Of a DNA stretch of 64,000 nt, positions 1 to 11,411 are shown in pieces. This stretch comes from Flavihumibacter solisilvae (GTDB lineage: Bacteria > Bacteroidota > Bacteroidia > Chitinophagales > Chitinophagaceae). A model generated the notes under the pieces. It saw only the letters and a list, made by a program, of their open reading frames with translations. It was not told the DNA's origin and did not search any database. The position numbers and the translations under genes were made by a program. The stretch lies in assembly GCF_000814475.1 (NCBI RefSeq), contig NZ_JSVC01000009.1, positions 124,001-188,000 on the forward strand, written 5' to 3'. Positions within the stretch are counted from its first letter, which is position 1. Every line of letters begins with the position of its first letter.

Positions 1-518
1 TGACTCTTCTAAAATGGTTCGACCGAAATTTCACCTTTGGACTTCCCAATGCTATGCTCCCCTTCTACCTGGAACGGCTTGCTGGTACCAGCACCAGGAT
101 GAGGGCAAAGCTGGATGGAATTGACGATAGTATCCTGTCTGAGAAATACAATGGTAAGTGGTCAGTTAAACAACATATCGGCCACCTGGCAGAAGTTGAC
201 CAGGTTGCTTCCAAAAGGATAGTTGAAATGGTTTCGGGCAAACCGGAACTTTCACCTGCAGTATTTGAGCCGAAGGATTATTCCACCTGGGCTTTGCAGG
301 AGGTACTTGATCACTTCGACAGGATAAGGAAGGAGAACCTTTCGCATTACGAAAAGCTTACAGAGGAGCAATTGCAAATGGCTTCACTTCATCCCAGGTT
401 AAAGGTTATGATGACGCCTGTAGACCTCGCCTTTTTCGATGCCGAACATGATGACCATCACCTGGTCGCGATTAACGAGATCGTGAAAGCACTGTTAAAA
501 GAGAAAGCCACTTCATAA
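1..518 (+). CDS. DinB family protein (5' end cut by window edge)
   Basis: DinB/YfiT-like four-helix-bundle protein. Metal-ligand type histidines are visible in KQHIGHLAEVDQ and in the C-terminal DAEHDDHHLV segment. The family includes thiol-dependent transferases and damage-inducible proteins; the substrate here is unknown. The first internal ATG is at 54, but the frame stays open to the left edge and reads TLLKWFDRNFTFG before it. The window begins with tg followed by act, so an A just outside would make ATG at position 0 and give the usual K-W-F-D/E-R-x-F N-terminus of Bacteroidota DinB proteins. I therefore treat the gene as missing one base. Its last codons form part of a terminator hairpin. 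Confidence 0.85.
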   Translation, partial: TLLKWFDRNFTFGLPNAMLPFYLERLAGTSTRMRAKLDGIDDSILSEKYNGKWSVKQHIGHLAEVDQVASKRIVEMVSGKPELSPAVFEPKDYSTWALQEVLDHFDRIRKENLSHYEKLTEEQLQMASLHPRLKVMMTPVDLAFFDAEHDDHHLVAINEIVKALLKEKATS

Positions 519-530
519 CGAAGTGGCTTT
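504..530. terminator. Bidirectional terminator overlapping the DinB stop codon
   Basis: Perfect 11-bp stem: AAAGCCACTTC at 504-514 and GAAGTGGCTTT at 520-530, with loop 515-519. The TAA stop of the DinB gene (516-518) lies inside the loop. The T-rich side reads CTTTCTTAATT rightward and CTCTTTTAAC leftward, so it could serve both the DinB gene and the convergent gene that ends at 555. Confidence 0.8.
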
Positions 531-554
531 CTTAATTCATTCAAATAATGGTTA

Positions 555-1079
555 TCAGAAGGTGTATCTAACTGAGATCCCGAAGTTGTCACCATTGAAT
601 GTACGGTAGTCGTAACCGTGTTCATGACTGTCATATGGATCAACAACAGAAATGGTCGGACGGATATCTGCCGACAGGTTCAGCGGGATGTTGGCGAACT
701 TGTAGTCAATACCACCGGTCGGATAGATGCCCATACCGAATCCTTTGTAGGCGTCGTCGTCAGAGAATGAATTGTACATCATCAATCCACCGCCAACGTA
801 CCAGCGCAGGCCGGGAACAGGCTTAATGTCGAAGTGATGCTGGTAGGTTGCAGAGAATGCAACGGTGACCCAATCGAAATCGCCATACTTCTTTCCTCTT
901 CCGCCAAGGTTGAATTCGAGCGCGCCAGCGTCTGTTATGAATGTTTTGAATGATCCTGAAACAACTTCATGGTACCCGGATCTAATGCTGCCACCTATTG
1001 CACTTTTATAATCACTCTGCGCAAAGGCTGTTCCCAGCATTCCACAAACCAAAAGAACTGATAAGAATAGATTTTTCAT
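555..1079 (-). CDS. Outer-membrane beta-barrel protein, small
   Basis: 174-residue protein with a clear signal peptide (LFLSVLLVCGMLGTAFAQ, cleavage near residue 20) followed by alternating hydrophobic/polar strands and a C-terminal YTF, the usual ending of a small outer-membrane barrel. Repeated glycine-rich turns (GGLMMYNSF, YPTGGIDY) support a porin-like or OmpA/OmpW-type barrel of about eight strands. No enzymatic motif was seen. It stands alone, convergent with the DinB gene, and shares the terminator at 504-530. Function unknown. Confidence 0.75.
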   Translation of the reverse strand: MKNLFLSVLLVCGMLGTAFAQSDYKSAIGGSIRSGYHEVVSGSFKTFITDAGALEFNLGGRGKKYGDFDWVTVAFSATYQHHFDIKPVPGLRWYVGGGLMMYNSFSDDDAYKGFGMGIYPTGGIDYKFANIPLNLSADIRPTISVVDPYDSHEHGYDYRTFNGDNFGISVRYTF

Positions 1080-1147
1080 ACAGGTTTTAATTTTACGTCA
1101 AAATTTGGTGCTGCAAAGTAAAGGAATTTCGTTTAATGCCCGCCGCA

Positions 1148-4100
1148 TTACAATATCGCCCGCAGTGCCGCACGCCCCACGTGAATCACCCTTGTCTCGC
1201 CGGGTTTCCTGCCTTCATACTGGATATTCACTTCAAGGTTTTTACCGAGGCGCTTTGTGAGGTCAAGTGACCACAACAGGTTTTTTCCCGGTCTCAATCC
1301 ATCAAGCATGATATAACTCACCGTATTATTTGTTTCATAAGGGAACCGGATCGCACTATAAGTGAACTTACCCTGCACAGATGCACTTTGCAGGATATTA
1401 TATTTTGCATCTGCGGCAAAGGCGTTTGAACTGTATTTTTCTTTAGCACCCTGCGTGTTTTCCTTGTTGCTGTACTTATATGAACCGATAATGCGGAAGG
1501 TGGCACCGCGGGTAAAGGTCAGCCTCGGTTCAAGTGAATATTGCTCAACCTGGTAATTTTTATTCTCAAATTTTTCATTGCCTGAGACCAATCCATTTGA
1601 ACCATCCCTTCCCACCAGCTCAAGTGTTATCCTGCGACTCATGTTCCACCTCGTACGCATAGTCCATTCCGTTAGCAAACGGCTTTCCAGTCCATATGTC
1701 AGCAGCACCTTGCCTTTATTCCGGGCATTACTTACATCAAAACCCCATTTGGGACTGAACTTATTGAATGATACGCTGTTCACCCAGATATTGGCAAGAC
1801 TGATCAGCGAGCTGTCGTTCAGCGCATCACTGAAAGGATTGAACTGGGCCATGCCGTCTGAAATTTCCTTTTTGAACAACTGGAGCGACGACTGCAGGTT
1901 TATCCGCGAAATAAACTTACGCATACCCTTTACTGTCGCCTGGTCGAAGAGCGATCGCGGGTTGAAGCCAAGACTGTAATTAAAGCTGTTATAGGCCGCC
2001 TTAACAAATTCGTTTGTCGGGGTAAAAATGCGGATGAATTTTGCCTGGTCCTGGAACAGGGCAATTTCGAATTCATTGAGCTGCTGAACGCCATCATTGT
2101 TGTAATCGAACCAGGTATATTCTCCCTGTCCTGCCGGCACCTCAAGGAAGGCAAAATCCCTTTTCTGCTCCTGTCCTGAACCCAGTTCATAAAGCAGGTT
2201 ACCGGTAACTGCACCATTCCATTCATTGATCATATATTCAATCCGGCCCAGGAGGCTTTTATCCGACCCGGTGTTAAGAGCTGTTTTCTGGTATACCTGC
2301 AAAGTCCGGTAAGTGGCATTCAACCTGACCTGGTGTGCTTCATTCGACATCAGCTCAGCCGTTGCCGTAAAGTTCTGGCTGCGGTCTGTCCTCACGAGGC
2401 TCTTTCCCATCGGCACCTGGTCGCTCCGCGTATAATAACTTACCGACCATTTATTCGTTTTCTCTTCATCCGATTTAAGGTAAAACTTAACTACATCGAA
2501 AGAGAAACTGTAGGGTGTCAGCGTGTCTGTCGCCTTGTTCCTCGCTTCATTATGTTCGAGTGCATAATTGAAGCCAAGCGTGTAATTACGTAATGAAGGA
2601 AGTGTTTTGGCAATGTCGATCGAGGGCCTGAAAAAATTGCCTTTGTCTGCAAGGCTCGAGGATTTGGTAATGCTGATAATGTTATTGAATTTCCAGCCAC
2701 TCACAGCCTGCTGGTGCGAGAGGCTGTTCCGGATCCCGTTGAAGTTGTCATTCCTGTTATATCCCGTAACCTGGTACCGTAACCGGTTTTCTTTTTCATC
2801 AGCCAGTTCCAGGCCTGCTGTATAAATGGTTTCATCTGCAGGTTGTACCACAAGGGGAAGTCCCCAGTCACGGGTAAACTCGACATTCCTGAGCCTTTCC
2901 ACTGGCCGGAAAGTATGTTCTACCCACTCGAGAGATCCATCGCCCTGGATCTTTAATTTGCTGCTGATCTTTTCTATGTGTTTAGCCTGCACCCTTCCTG
3001 CAAATCCACGGTCATTGCCTTTATTCCGGTGCGAAAATGAGTTGATGTCGTAGTTACTCATTCCTATGTCTGCACTTATACTTGTCTTACCCGAAATAAA
3101 ATAATCGCCCCCGAAGGTCAGCACCTGTTGCCGCTTGGGTGTAACAAGAAATGTCGCGGCTTCATAACGCCCCTGCGGACGGCCATTAAGCGGTTCTATC
3201 CATTTATACACTTTACCGTTTGCTGCATTCAGGTCAGGAATATAATTACCATTCCCGTCTCCCACATCTATAAATGAAAGATTGTACCTGGCACTGTCCG
3301 GGTTTGTAGAATATACATAGATGGAATCAGCAGCAGGGTCAACAGGATTCGGGATCTTCATGTACAGGATCTTATCTGCAGAAAAGGAATCGATACTTGC
3401 GACAGGATAGAATGCTTTCTGAACGCTATCGCCGATGAGGCCCAGGAATTGTTTCTGCTTTGCGTCAAGGCTCTGGTTGATCGGCGAATTCTTTGCATCA
3501 TTGTTTGAAAACACTCCCATGCGAAACCTGAAACGTTTACCGAAATCTGTTTCATTTGACAGGTACAGGTTGGTGTTGAGATAGTTCCTGTCGGCATATT
3601 CGAATTCCACCTGGATCCTTCTATCCTTATTGATCATTCGCCTGGGGGTAAACGTTATTTCAGCAGTATTGTAGTTGATGACATAATCCATGTCTTCCCC
3701 CCGCTGTAACAGTTCTCCATCAATGTACACTCTTTCGGTACCGGCCAGCACCACGAAATACAGTTCATTGTTTGCGCCTGTGAGCCGGTATGGGCCCTGG
3801 TTACCTTCAATGCCGTTGAAGATGTTCCGCGTGAATTTCCCCTTTGCAATTGAGCCGCTCACAAGCGTCCTGTTGAGAATGCCTGGTGAGATCTGTGAAG
3901 TGTTTTCAAATGCTCCGCCCTGGAGTCGTTTATAGAAATTCAGGAAGTAATTCCGGTTCTGCCGGATATCGATATCGCCGAGGCTCAGTTGCCAGCCTTT
4001 CTTTTTAAACTGGAGGAAGATGCGGTCAAATTCGTTGAGCTGCTGTGTTGTTCCATCCGGTTGAACAGGGATGTTATTATCCGTTATAGCTGCTGCAATT

Positions 4101-4630
4101 TCAATGCTGTCAGCCAGGTAACCGCTGATCTGCAGGTTAAGGTTTGAACTGACCACTGCATCCTGCGCATTCCCGAATGAGATTCCCCTGCCGAAACTTC
4201 CGTTATACGTGATGTTGCCGAAGTTGAAAAAATCAGGCTCGCTGACCGTGTTTGTCAAAGCCTGGATGGTATGCTGGCTCACGGCCCTGTTCAGCAGGCT
4301 ATCGAAGTTCATCTGTTGACGCCGTGCATTCAGCTTCATACTGAAGACCCTGTAAGTGACCCTGACTGAATCGAGCGGCGGAACACTAAACCATGTCAAA
4401 GTTCCATTCAGCCAGTCAACCTCGTATGTGCTATCGGCAATCCCGGGCATATGCATGGAACCAGGGACAAGACTCAAACTGTCCAGCGTCGTTTTGCCGG
4501 GAAGCACTTTAAGGTAGCGGGAACGAAGATTGGAAACGGGATATTTTCCGGAAACCGGTTCCGCAACCTGCCCGCTCACGATTCCCGTGCACAATACGAC
4601 CAGAACACATATCAACAGTAATTTTCCCAA
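1148..4630 (-). CDS. Very large surface-exposed outer-membrane barrel-like protein
   Basis: 1160-residue secreted protein. The N-terminus has a strong signal peptide ending near VSGQ. Around residues 280-350 is a segment with YIDGELLQRGEDMDY and NTAEITFTP motifs, an arrangement I know from large Bacteroidota surface proteins; the remainder is mostly amphipathic beta strands. An EF-hand-like loop DYNNDGVQQLNEFE starts near residue 842 and a D/N/G-rich turn (DVGDGNGNY) occurs earlier. The start is not ATG: the frame begins with TTG at 4630, and an ATT at 4648 would give the more basic n-region (M/I)RKPGRLGKLLL. Function unknown; a role in surface export or adhesion is only inference. Confidence 0.7.
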   Translation of the reverse strand: MGKLLLICVLVVLCTGIVSGQVAEPVSGKYPVSNLRSRYLKVLPGKTTLDSLSLVPGSMHMPGIADSTYEVDWLNGTLTWFSVPPLDSVRVTYRVFSMKLNARRQQMNFDSLLNRAVSQHTIQALTNTVSEPDFFNFGNITYNGSFGRGISFGNAQDAVVSSNLNLQISGYLADSIEIAAAITDNNIPVQPDGTTQQLNEFDRIFLQFKKKGWQLSLGDIDIRQNRNYFLNFYKRLQGGAFENTSQISPGILNRTLVSGSIAKGKFTRNIFNGIEGNQGPYRLTGANNELYFVVLAGTERVYIDGELLQRGEDMDYVINYNTAEITFTPRRMINKDRRIQVEFEYADRNYLNTNLYLSNETDFGKRFRFRMGVFSNNDAKNSPINQSLDAKQKQFLGLIGDSVQKAFYPVASIDSFSADKILYMKIPNPVDPAADSIYVYSTNPDSARYNLSFIDVGDGNGNYIPDLNAANGKVYKWIEPLNGRPQGRYEAATFLVTPKRQQVLTFGGDYFISGKTSISADIGMSNYDINSFSHRNKGNDRGFAGRVQAKHIEKISSKLKIQGDGSLEWVEHTFRPVERLRNVEFTRDWGLPLVVQPADETIYTAGLELADEKENRLRYQVTGYNRNDNFNGIRNSLSHQQAVSGWKFNNIISITKSSSLADKGNFFRPSIDIAKTLPSLRNYTLGFNYALEHNEARNKATDTLTPYSFSFDVVKFYLKSDEEKTNKWSVSYYTRSDQVPMGKSLVRTDRSQNFTATAELMSNEAHQVRLNATYRTLQVYQKTALNTGSDKSLLGRIEYMINEWNGAVTGNLLYELGSGQEQKRDFAFLEVPAGQGEYTWFDYNNDGVQQLNEFEIALFQDQAKFIRIFTPTNEFVKAAYNSFNYSLGFNPRSLFDQATVKGMRKFISRINLQSSLQLFKKEISDGMAQFNPFSDALNDSSLISLANIWVNSVSFNKFSPKWGFDVSNARNKGKVLLTYGLESRLLTEWTMRTRWNMSRRITLELVGRDGSNGLVSGNEKFENKNYQVEQYSLEPRLTFTRGATFRIIGSYKYSNKENTQGAKEKYSSNAFAADAKYNILQSASVQGKFTYSAIRFPYETNNTVSYIMLDGLRPGKNLLWSLDLTKRLGKNLEVNIQYEGRKPGETRVIHVGRAALRAIL

Positions 4631-4721
4631 ACGGCCAGGTTTCCTAATAAGCGGTTAAAATTAGTATTTATTGCCCATTCGATTAGTGCAGCGATGCTGC
4701 TAAAACCACTGTCAATGCAAT

Positions 4722-5543
4722 ATGCTTACGAGAAAATTGCAATACAGCCTTATTGCATTATGCTTTTTCATTATAACTACCGGTTGCTCCCGCGAATTCT
4801 ATTATAGAAGCCCCTACCCGAATATCCAGAACAGTTACCACGCAATGCCCATGATCAGCGATTCCTCCCGGAATACGCACTACCTGACTATGAGTGCAAA
4901 TTTTGCAGGTGCAAATGACCAGCTTACAGACTATGTTTTTGTGGGCCAGGCCAAATGGCATTACAGCATGAAGATCGCCAATAACGTGCAGGGATTCATT
5001 GGTGCACAGTTCAGTGCCGGCACTTATGAAGTGCGGCCGATCCGCGAATCTGAAGGCGAGTTGCCTTACTATGTGGATATCCCGAAAATCAACAACGCGT
5101 CGGGCATAAAGTATACAGGTGCGGCCGGGTTGAACGGCGGTTTTGCATTTGTTGTGCCCATGGGAAGCAGGCATGAATGGCGGATCTTCGGAGTGGAAGG
5201 TTCCGTATCAAGGGAGTTTGGGGATTACATGCAATTCAGGGAAATGATGCCGGACAGTATAGTAACATTCGTAGACAAGGGTGAATGGCCTGCGACTCTC
5301 GGTGGGTTCACAGAATGGGTATTCCGGCCATCAAACCCTAAGGTGCGACTCGGCTTCCAGCTTGGCTGGGGAACCGGGATCAACCGGCTGGTCTCCCATA
5401 CAGAAGAATACCGCTACCTGAGGCCGCGGTATTTTTACCAGACATTTCATTTCACCCGTGATAATGTTACCACCTACTTTTCAGGCAGGTTCGGGAACTA
5501 TTTCGCCGGATTCCAGTTTGGACTCAGCTTCCGGCTGAAATAA
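4722..5543 (+). CDS. Lipoprotein with predicted beta-barrel, hypothetical
   Basis: 273 residues, divergent from the 1160-residue surface protein (92 bp between starts). The N-terminus has a hydrophobic stretch ending in TTGC (Cys22), a relaxed Bacteroidota lipobox. The rest is rich in alternating aromatic/hydrophobic strands with a C-terminal FGLSFRLK, suggesting an outer-membrane barrel or barrel-like lipoprotein. No recognised catalytic motif. The pairing with the adjacent large surface protein is suggestive but unproven. Confidence 0.65.
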   Translation: MLTRKLQYSLIALCFFIITTGCSREFYYRSPYPNIQNSYHAMPMISDSSRNTHYLTMSANFAGANDQLTDYVFVGQAKWHYSMKIANNVQGFIGAQFSAGTYEVRPIRESEGELPYYVDIPKINNASGIKYTGAAGLNGGFAFVVPMGSRHEWRIFGVEGSVSREFGDYMQFREMMPDSIVTFVDKGEWPATLGGFTEWVFRPSNPKVRLGFQLGWGTGINRLVSHTEEYRYLRPRYFYQTFHFTRDNVTTYFSGRFGNYFAGFQFGLSFRLK

Positions 5544-5561
5544 TTCTATGCTACATGGCGA

Positions 5562-7298
<1,737 letters not shown>

Positions 7299-7355
7299 TT
7301 AAGAATTTCTTAAATAGGTATTTATCGTAACTTTTAGATATGAAAAACTTCTACT

Positions 7356-7514
7356 ATGAAAAAGGTAGTCATTGGCGGAATTTTGTTAGCAACTATTGCT
7401 GGAGTAGGATTTGCCAGTATGAGAACCAATTCAAAGAAGAGCTTACCTGAAAAGAAGATTGAGAAGAAGGTAGAAAAGAAAAAGTCGTGTAACAGGCCCT
7501 GTCCTTTCAGCTAG
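7356..7514 (+). CDS. Small secreted lysine-rich peptide, 52 aa
   Basis: Short gene: MKKVVIGGILLATIAGVGFA is a textbook signal peptide, followed by a Lys/Glu-rich middle (PEKKIEKKVEKKK) and the C-terminal tail SCNRPCPFS. It lies alone between two leftward genes, runs rightward, and is followed 13 bp later by a strong hairpin with a T run. A possible -7 element TAACTTTT sits at 7328-7335 (one mismatch to TANNTTTG). Stand-alone placement, signal peptide and terminator make it a likely real gene. Function unknown; the two Cys could form a disulfide or bind metal, which is inference. Confidence 0.65.
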   Translation: MKKVVIGGILLATIAGVGFASMRTNSKKSLPEKKIEKKVEKKKSCNRPCPFS

Positions 7515-7527
7515 TTTAAAAAATTGA

Positions 7528-7552
7528 GGCCGTCAGAATTGACGGCCTTTTT
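7528..7552. terminator. Rho-independent terminator, bidirectional
   Basis: GGCCGTCA (7528-7535), loop GAAT, TGACGGCC (7540-7547), then TTTTT. On the other strand the stem is followed by TCAATTTTTT, so it probably also ends the leftward sdhCAB transcript. Confidence 0.9.
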
Positions 7553-7584
7553 CAATACAGTATTCCTGGTATCGCTTTTAGCGT

Positions 7585-8343
7585 TTATTTCTCCAGTCCT
7601 GCCGCAAGATATTCTTTGTTCAGGCGGGAGATATTGCTGAGGGAAATTTCCTTTGGACAAACAGCTTCACAGGCTCCGGTCGCAGTACAGGCACCAAATC
7701 CTTCCCGGTCCATCTGCGCAACCATATTCAGTACGCGGTTCTTCCGTTCAGGATCACCCTGTGGCAGCAGGGCCAGGTGCGATACCTTGGCACCCACGAA
7801 CAACAGCGCAGAGCTGTTCTTGCAGGCTGCAACGCAGGCTCCGCAACCGATACAGGCTGCGGCGGCAAAGGATGCATCCGCTTTATCCTTATCAACCGGC
7901 AGCGCGTTGGCGTCAACGGCATTACCGGTATTTACGGAAATGTAGCCACCCGCCTGGATGATCCGGTCAAAAGCAGAGCGATCTACCACCAGGTCCTTAA
8001 TAACGGGGAATGCATTTGCACGCCAGGGTTCCACCACGATGGTGTCGCCATCTTTATAAGCGCGCATGTGCAGCTGGCAGGTAGTATTCGCATGCCATGG
8101 ACCGTGAGGACGGCCATCAATATACATGGAGCATGTGCCACAGATACCTTCACGGCAATCGTGGTCAAACGCAATGGGATCTTTCCCTTCCCTGATCAGT
8201 TGTTCATTCAGTACATCGAACATTTCCAGGAATGACATTTCAGAGGAGATATCCTTCACCTGGTAGGTCTCAAAACGGCCTTTATCCTGGCTATTCTGTT
8301 GCTTCCACACCTTCAGGGTGAGGCTCATAGTATAATGTTCCAT
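7585..8343 (-). CDS. sdhB: Succinate dehydrogenase/fumarate reductase iron-sulfur subunit
   Basis: 252-residue electron-transfer subunit of complex II. N-terminal 2Fe-2S ferredoxin domain with CREGICGTC, then 4Fe-4S motif [11 protein letters not shown] and a 3Fe-4S/4Fe-4S motif [16 protein letters not shown], all cysteines present. It passes electrons between the SdhA flavin and membrane quinone through SdhC. Last gene of the sdhC-sdhA-sdhB operon, 37 bp after sdhA, with the terminator at 7528-7552 downstream. Translation could also start at MSLTLKVW (8328), which is closer to family starts. Confidence 0.97.
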   Translation of the reverse strand: MEHYTMSLTLKVWKQQNSQDKGRFETYQVKDISSEMSFLEMFDVLNEQLIREGKDPIAFDHDCREGICGTCSMYIDGRPHGPWHANTTCQLHMRAYKDGDTIVVEPWRANAFPVIKDLVVDRSAFDRIIQAGGYISVNTGNAVDANALPVDKDKADASFAAAACIGCGACVAACKNSSALLFVGAKVSHLALLPQGDPERKNRVLNMVAQMDREGFGACTATGACEAVCPKEISLSNISRLNKEYLAAGLEK

Positions 8344-8380
8344 ACTCCGGTTTTTTTATAATTTCTTATTCGTCCCTTGC

Positions 8381-10354
8381 TTATTTATAACTGCGTTGAG
8401 AAGGTTTAGCTACTTCAAATACGAGATCTTCCTTATGCAACTGCCATTCGTGCTCACTCTTCAATTCCCATGCAGATACATATGAATATTCGGCATCGTC
8501 ACGTTTTGCTTCGCCTTCTTCTGTCTGGCTTTCCTCGCGGAAGTGACCTCCACAGCTTTCATTCCGGTTAAGTGCATCAAGGCACATCAGTTCACCGAGT
8601 TCGATGAAATCCGCTACACGGTTGGCTTTGTCAAGCTCCGGGTTCATTTCGTTTATAGCACCCGGAATGCGGACGTCTGACCAGAACTCTTTTTTCAGTT
8701 CACGGATCTCCTGGATCGCCTGCTGCAGTCCCTGGGCATTACGGGCCATCCCGCATTTGTCCCACATGATCTTGCCGAGTCTTTTATGGAAGCTTTCGAC
8801 GGTCTGTTTGCCCTTGATGTTCATGAGCCTGCTGATGGTGTCAGACACTGACTTTTCAGCTTCATCGAACGCGGGGTGATTCGTTGGGATAGCGTTCGTC
8901 CTGATCTCATCTGCGAGGTAGTTACCAATAGTATACGGTATCACGAAGTAGCCGTCGGCAAGTCCCTGCATCAGCGCAGAAGCTCCCAGCCTGTTGGCAC
9001 CGTGATCAGAGAAGTTCGCCTCTCCCATACAATAAAGTCCGGGTACCGTTGTCATAAGTTCATAGTCGACCCACAGTCCACCCATGGTATAGTGTACCGC
9101 AGGGTAAATACGCATCGGCAATTCATATGGGTTCTCACCGGTGATCTTCTCATACATATCGAAGAGGTTACCGTATTTCTCTTTCACTACTTCCTTTCCG
9201 AGGCGGGTGATGGTTTCCGCTGAGTGATCCTGCAGGTTCCTTTTACTAACTTCAATTTCACCGTAACGCTGGATCGCATCTGCATAATCGAGGTATACCG
9301 CCTGCTTCGAGGTTCCCACACCATAACCTGCATCACAACGCTCTTTCGCTGCACGGCTCGCCACGTCACGGGGTACGAGGTTACCAAACGCGGGGTATCT
9401 TCTTTCGAGGTAATAGTCCCTTTCTGTTTCAGGAATATCTGAAGGTTTGCGGTTATCGTTCTGCTTCTTCGGAACCCAGATCCGGCCGTCGTTCCTTAAT
9501 GATTCCGACATCAGGGTCAGCTTGCTCTGGTGATCACCGCTAACGGGGATACATGTCGGGTGGATCTGTGTGAAACAGGGGTTCGCAAAGTAGGCACCCT
9601 TGCGGTGTGCTTTCCAGGCTGCTGTTACGTTACAGCCCATTGCATTCGTACTGAGATAAAACACGTTTCCATATCCGCCGGAACATAACAGTACGGCATG
9701 ACCGAAATGTCTTTCGAGTTTACCAGTTACCAGGTTCCGTACAATGATGCCTCTTGCTTTTCCGTCGATCACTACCACGTCGAGCATTTCGTGGCGGTTG
9801 TACATGGTCACGTTTCCGAGGGCTACCTGGCGCTCGAGCGACTGGTAAGCACCGATCAGGAGCTGTTGCCCGGTCTGGCCTGCGGCGTAGAAGGTACGCT
9901 GTACCTGTGTTCCACCGAATGACCTGTTGCTGAGCAGTCCGCCGTACTCGCGTGCAAACGGAACACCCTGTGCAACGCACTGGTCAATAATATTGGCACT
10001 TACTTCAGCAAGGCGGTGCACGTTGGCTTCCCTTGCGCGATAGTCGCCTCCTTTAATAGTATCATAGAAAAGACGGAAGACAGAGTCACCGTCGTTCTGG
10101 TAGTTCTTTGCTGCATTGATTCCTCCCTGTGCGGCAATGCTGTGGGCACGGCGCGGGGAATCCTGGAAACAGAATGCTTTTACTTTGTAACCTAACTCAC
10201 CGAGTGACGAGGCCGCCGACGCGCCTGCCAGTCCTGTTCCTACAATAATCACTTCCAGCTTTCTCTTATTCGCAGGGTTCACCAGTTTACAGTGCCCCTT
10301 GAATTCGGTCCATTTCTGATCGAGCGGGCCTGCGGGAATTTTTGAGTTGAGCAT
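8381..10354 (-). CDS. sdhA: Succinate dehydrogenase/fumarate reductase flavoprotein subunit
   Basis: 657-residue FAD subunit. N-terminal dinucleotide-binding motif [11 protein letters not shown], the covalent-FAD segment [14 protein letters not shown] (flavinylated His near residue 71), and the active-site region [21 protein letters not shown] around residues 320-340. Long C-terminal extension and overall length fit the Bacteroidota/Bacillus type-B enzyme. It oxidises succinate to fumarate in the TCA cycle or works in reverse. Lies between sdhC and sdhB in one leftward operon. Confidence 0.97.
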   Translation of the reverse strand: MLNSKIPAGPLDQKWTEFKGHCKLVNPANKRKLEVIIVGTGLAGASAASSLGELGYKVKAFCFQDSPRRAHSIAAQGGINAAKNYQNDGDSVFRLFYDTIKGGDYRAREANVHRLAEVSANIIDQCVAQGVPFAREYGGLLSNRSFGGTQVQRTFYAAGQTGQQLLIGAYQSLERQVALGNVTMYNRHEMLDVVVIDGKARGIIVRNLVTGKLERHFGHAVLLCSGGYGNVFYLSTNAMGCNVTAAWKAHRKGAYFANPCFTQIHPTCIPVSGDHQSKLTLMSESLRNDGRIWVPKKQNDNRKPSDIPETERDYYLERRYPAFGNLVPRDVASRAAKERCDAGYGVGTSKQAVYLDYADAIQRYGEIEVSKRNLQDHSAETITRLGKEVVKEKYGNLFDMYEKITGENPYELPMRIYPAVHYTMGGLWVDYELMTTVPGLYCMGEANFSDHGANRLGASALMQGLADGYFVIPYTIGNYLADEIRTNAIPTNHPAFDEAEKSVSDTISRLMNIKGKQTVESFHKRLGKIMWDKCGMARNAQGLQQAIQEIRELKKEFWSDVRIPGAINEMNPELDKANRVADFIELGELMCLDALNRNESCGGHFREESQTEEGEAKRDDAEYSYVSAWELKSEHEWQLHKEDLVFEVAKPSQRSYK

Positions 10355-10413
10355 ATTTCGAAAATTAGACAGGTTTTGTTTGGTATTAATCGCTGAATGA
10401 ACGGAGAAGTAAC

Positions 10414-11130
10414 TTAATTATGATATCCTACCCAGTCAAAATAAACGGCGATTGGCATGAGAATAAACAACAGTGTAACGATAATCGTGAAACCGTAACC
10501 CAGGCTTGTCAGCATCAGGTTGTATTTTTTGTTGTGCACACCGATTGAGCGGAAGGCGCTCTGGAAGCCGTGTGCAAGGTGGTAAGCAAGTGAAATACAG
10601 CCAAGCACATAAATGACCACAACCAGTGGTTCTTTGAAGACGATCAGCATTTCCTTGAACATGTTATGCATTTCAACACCACGGTAAGAAACGGGTTCAA
10701 GTGATTCAGTGAAGCGTGCCTTCACCCAGAAATGCGCGAGGTGAATAACGAGGAACAGTAGGATGAGTGTTCCAAGCAGCCCCATAGACCTGCTGTACCA
10801 CTTACTGCCACGGTTACCCATTTTCACATCATAACCTACCGAGCGGCTGCCACGGTTTTTTGCTTCAAGCACATAACCCTGCACGATGTGAAGAATGATG
10901 CCGAGGAACAGCACATATTCCAGGAGACGGATAACTACCATCGAACCCATGAAATGTGCGGCGATGTTGAACATGGTACCATCATCCGCCGGATTGAAAA
11001 TCGACAGGTCTGCAAACATGCATGCATTTACACCCACATGAATAATAAGGAAACTGATCAGGAACAAACCGGTAAGACCCATTACGAATTTCTTGCCAAC
11101 CGATGAGGTGAAGAAGTCAGACCATTTCAT
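10414..11130 (-). CDS. sdhC: Succinate dehydrogenase cytochrome b subunit
   Basis: 238-residue membrane anchor with five hydrophobic helices (about 15-35, 60-85, 110-130, 155-180, 205-230), matching the single-subunit, di-haem type-B cytochrome b558. Candidate haem ligands are His in [24 protein letters not shown] and AYHLAHGF. First gene of the operon. Upstream on the same strand, TATTTTTG (11157-11164) matches the Bacteroidota -7 consensus, but the matching -33 box is only partial, so the promoter is tentative. Confidence 0.95.
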   Translation of the reverse strand: MKWSDFFTSSVGKKFVMGLTGLFLISFLIIHVGVNACMFADLSIFNPADDGTMFNIAAHFMGSMVVIRLLEYVLFLGIILHIVQGYVLEAKNRGSRSVGYDVKMGNRGSKWYSRSMGLLGTLILLFLVIHLAHFWVKARFTESLEPVSYRGVEMHNMFKEMLIVFKEPLVVVIYVLGCISLAYHLAHGFQSAFRSIGVHNKKYNLMLTSLGYGFTIIVTLLFILMPIAVYFDWVGYHN

Positions 11131-11359
11131 ACGGAGCTACAGTTTAAAAATTTGCACAAAAATAGTTAGCAAAGTCATAGGAAAGTCATATTACGCGAAA
11201 ATTCAAAAGTCAAAAGTCAAAATGAAGGCAAAAACCTGCATCCTGCGGACATTCCAGGTCGGATAATGTTTCCCGCAATTACAGTTAAACATGCTGCTTT
11301 CACAGGCATATATAATGTAACTGTCATGCGAACCTGTGTTGAAACTTATGAAGTACCGC

Positions 11360-11386
11360 AAAAAAAAATGGTCCCGGATGGGACCA
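11360..11386 (-). terminator. Rho-independent terminator of the PUR-family gene
   Basis: Read on the minus strand: TGGTCCC (11386-11380), loop ATCC, GGGACCA (11375-11369), then a run of eight or nine T. It lies 25 bp beyond the stop of the leftward gene at 11412. The rest of the 280-bp gap to sdhC shows only A/T-rich direct repeats such as CAAAAGT twice in tandem near 11204-11217. Confidence 0.9.
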
Positions 11387-11411
11387 CTTTGAATAAGCAA
11401 TTGGTTGGTTC

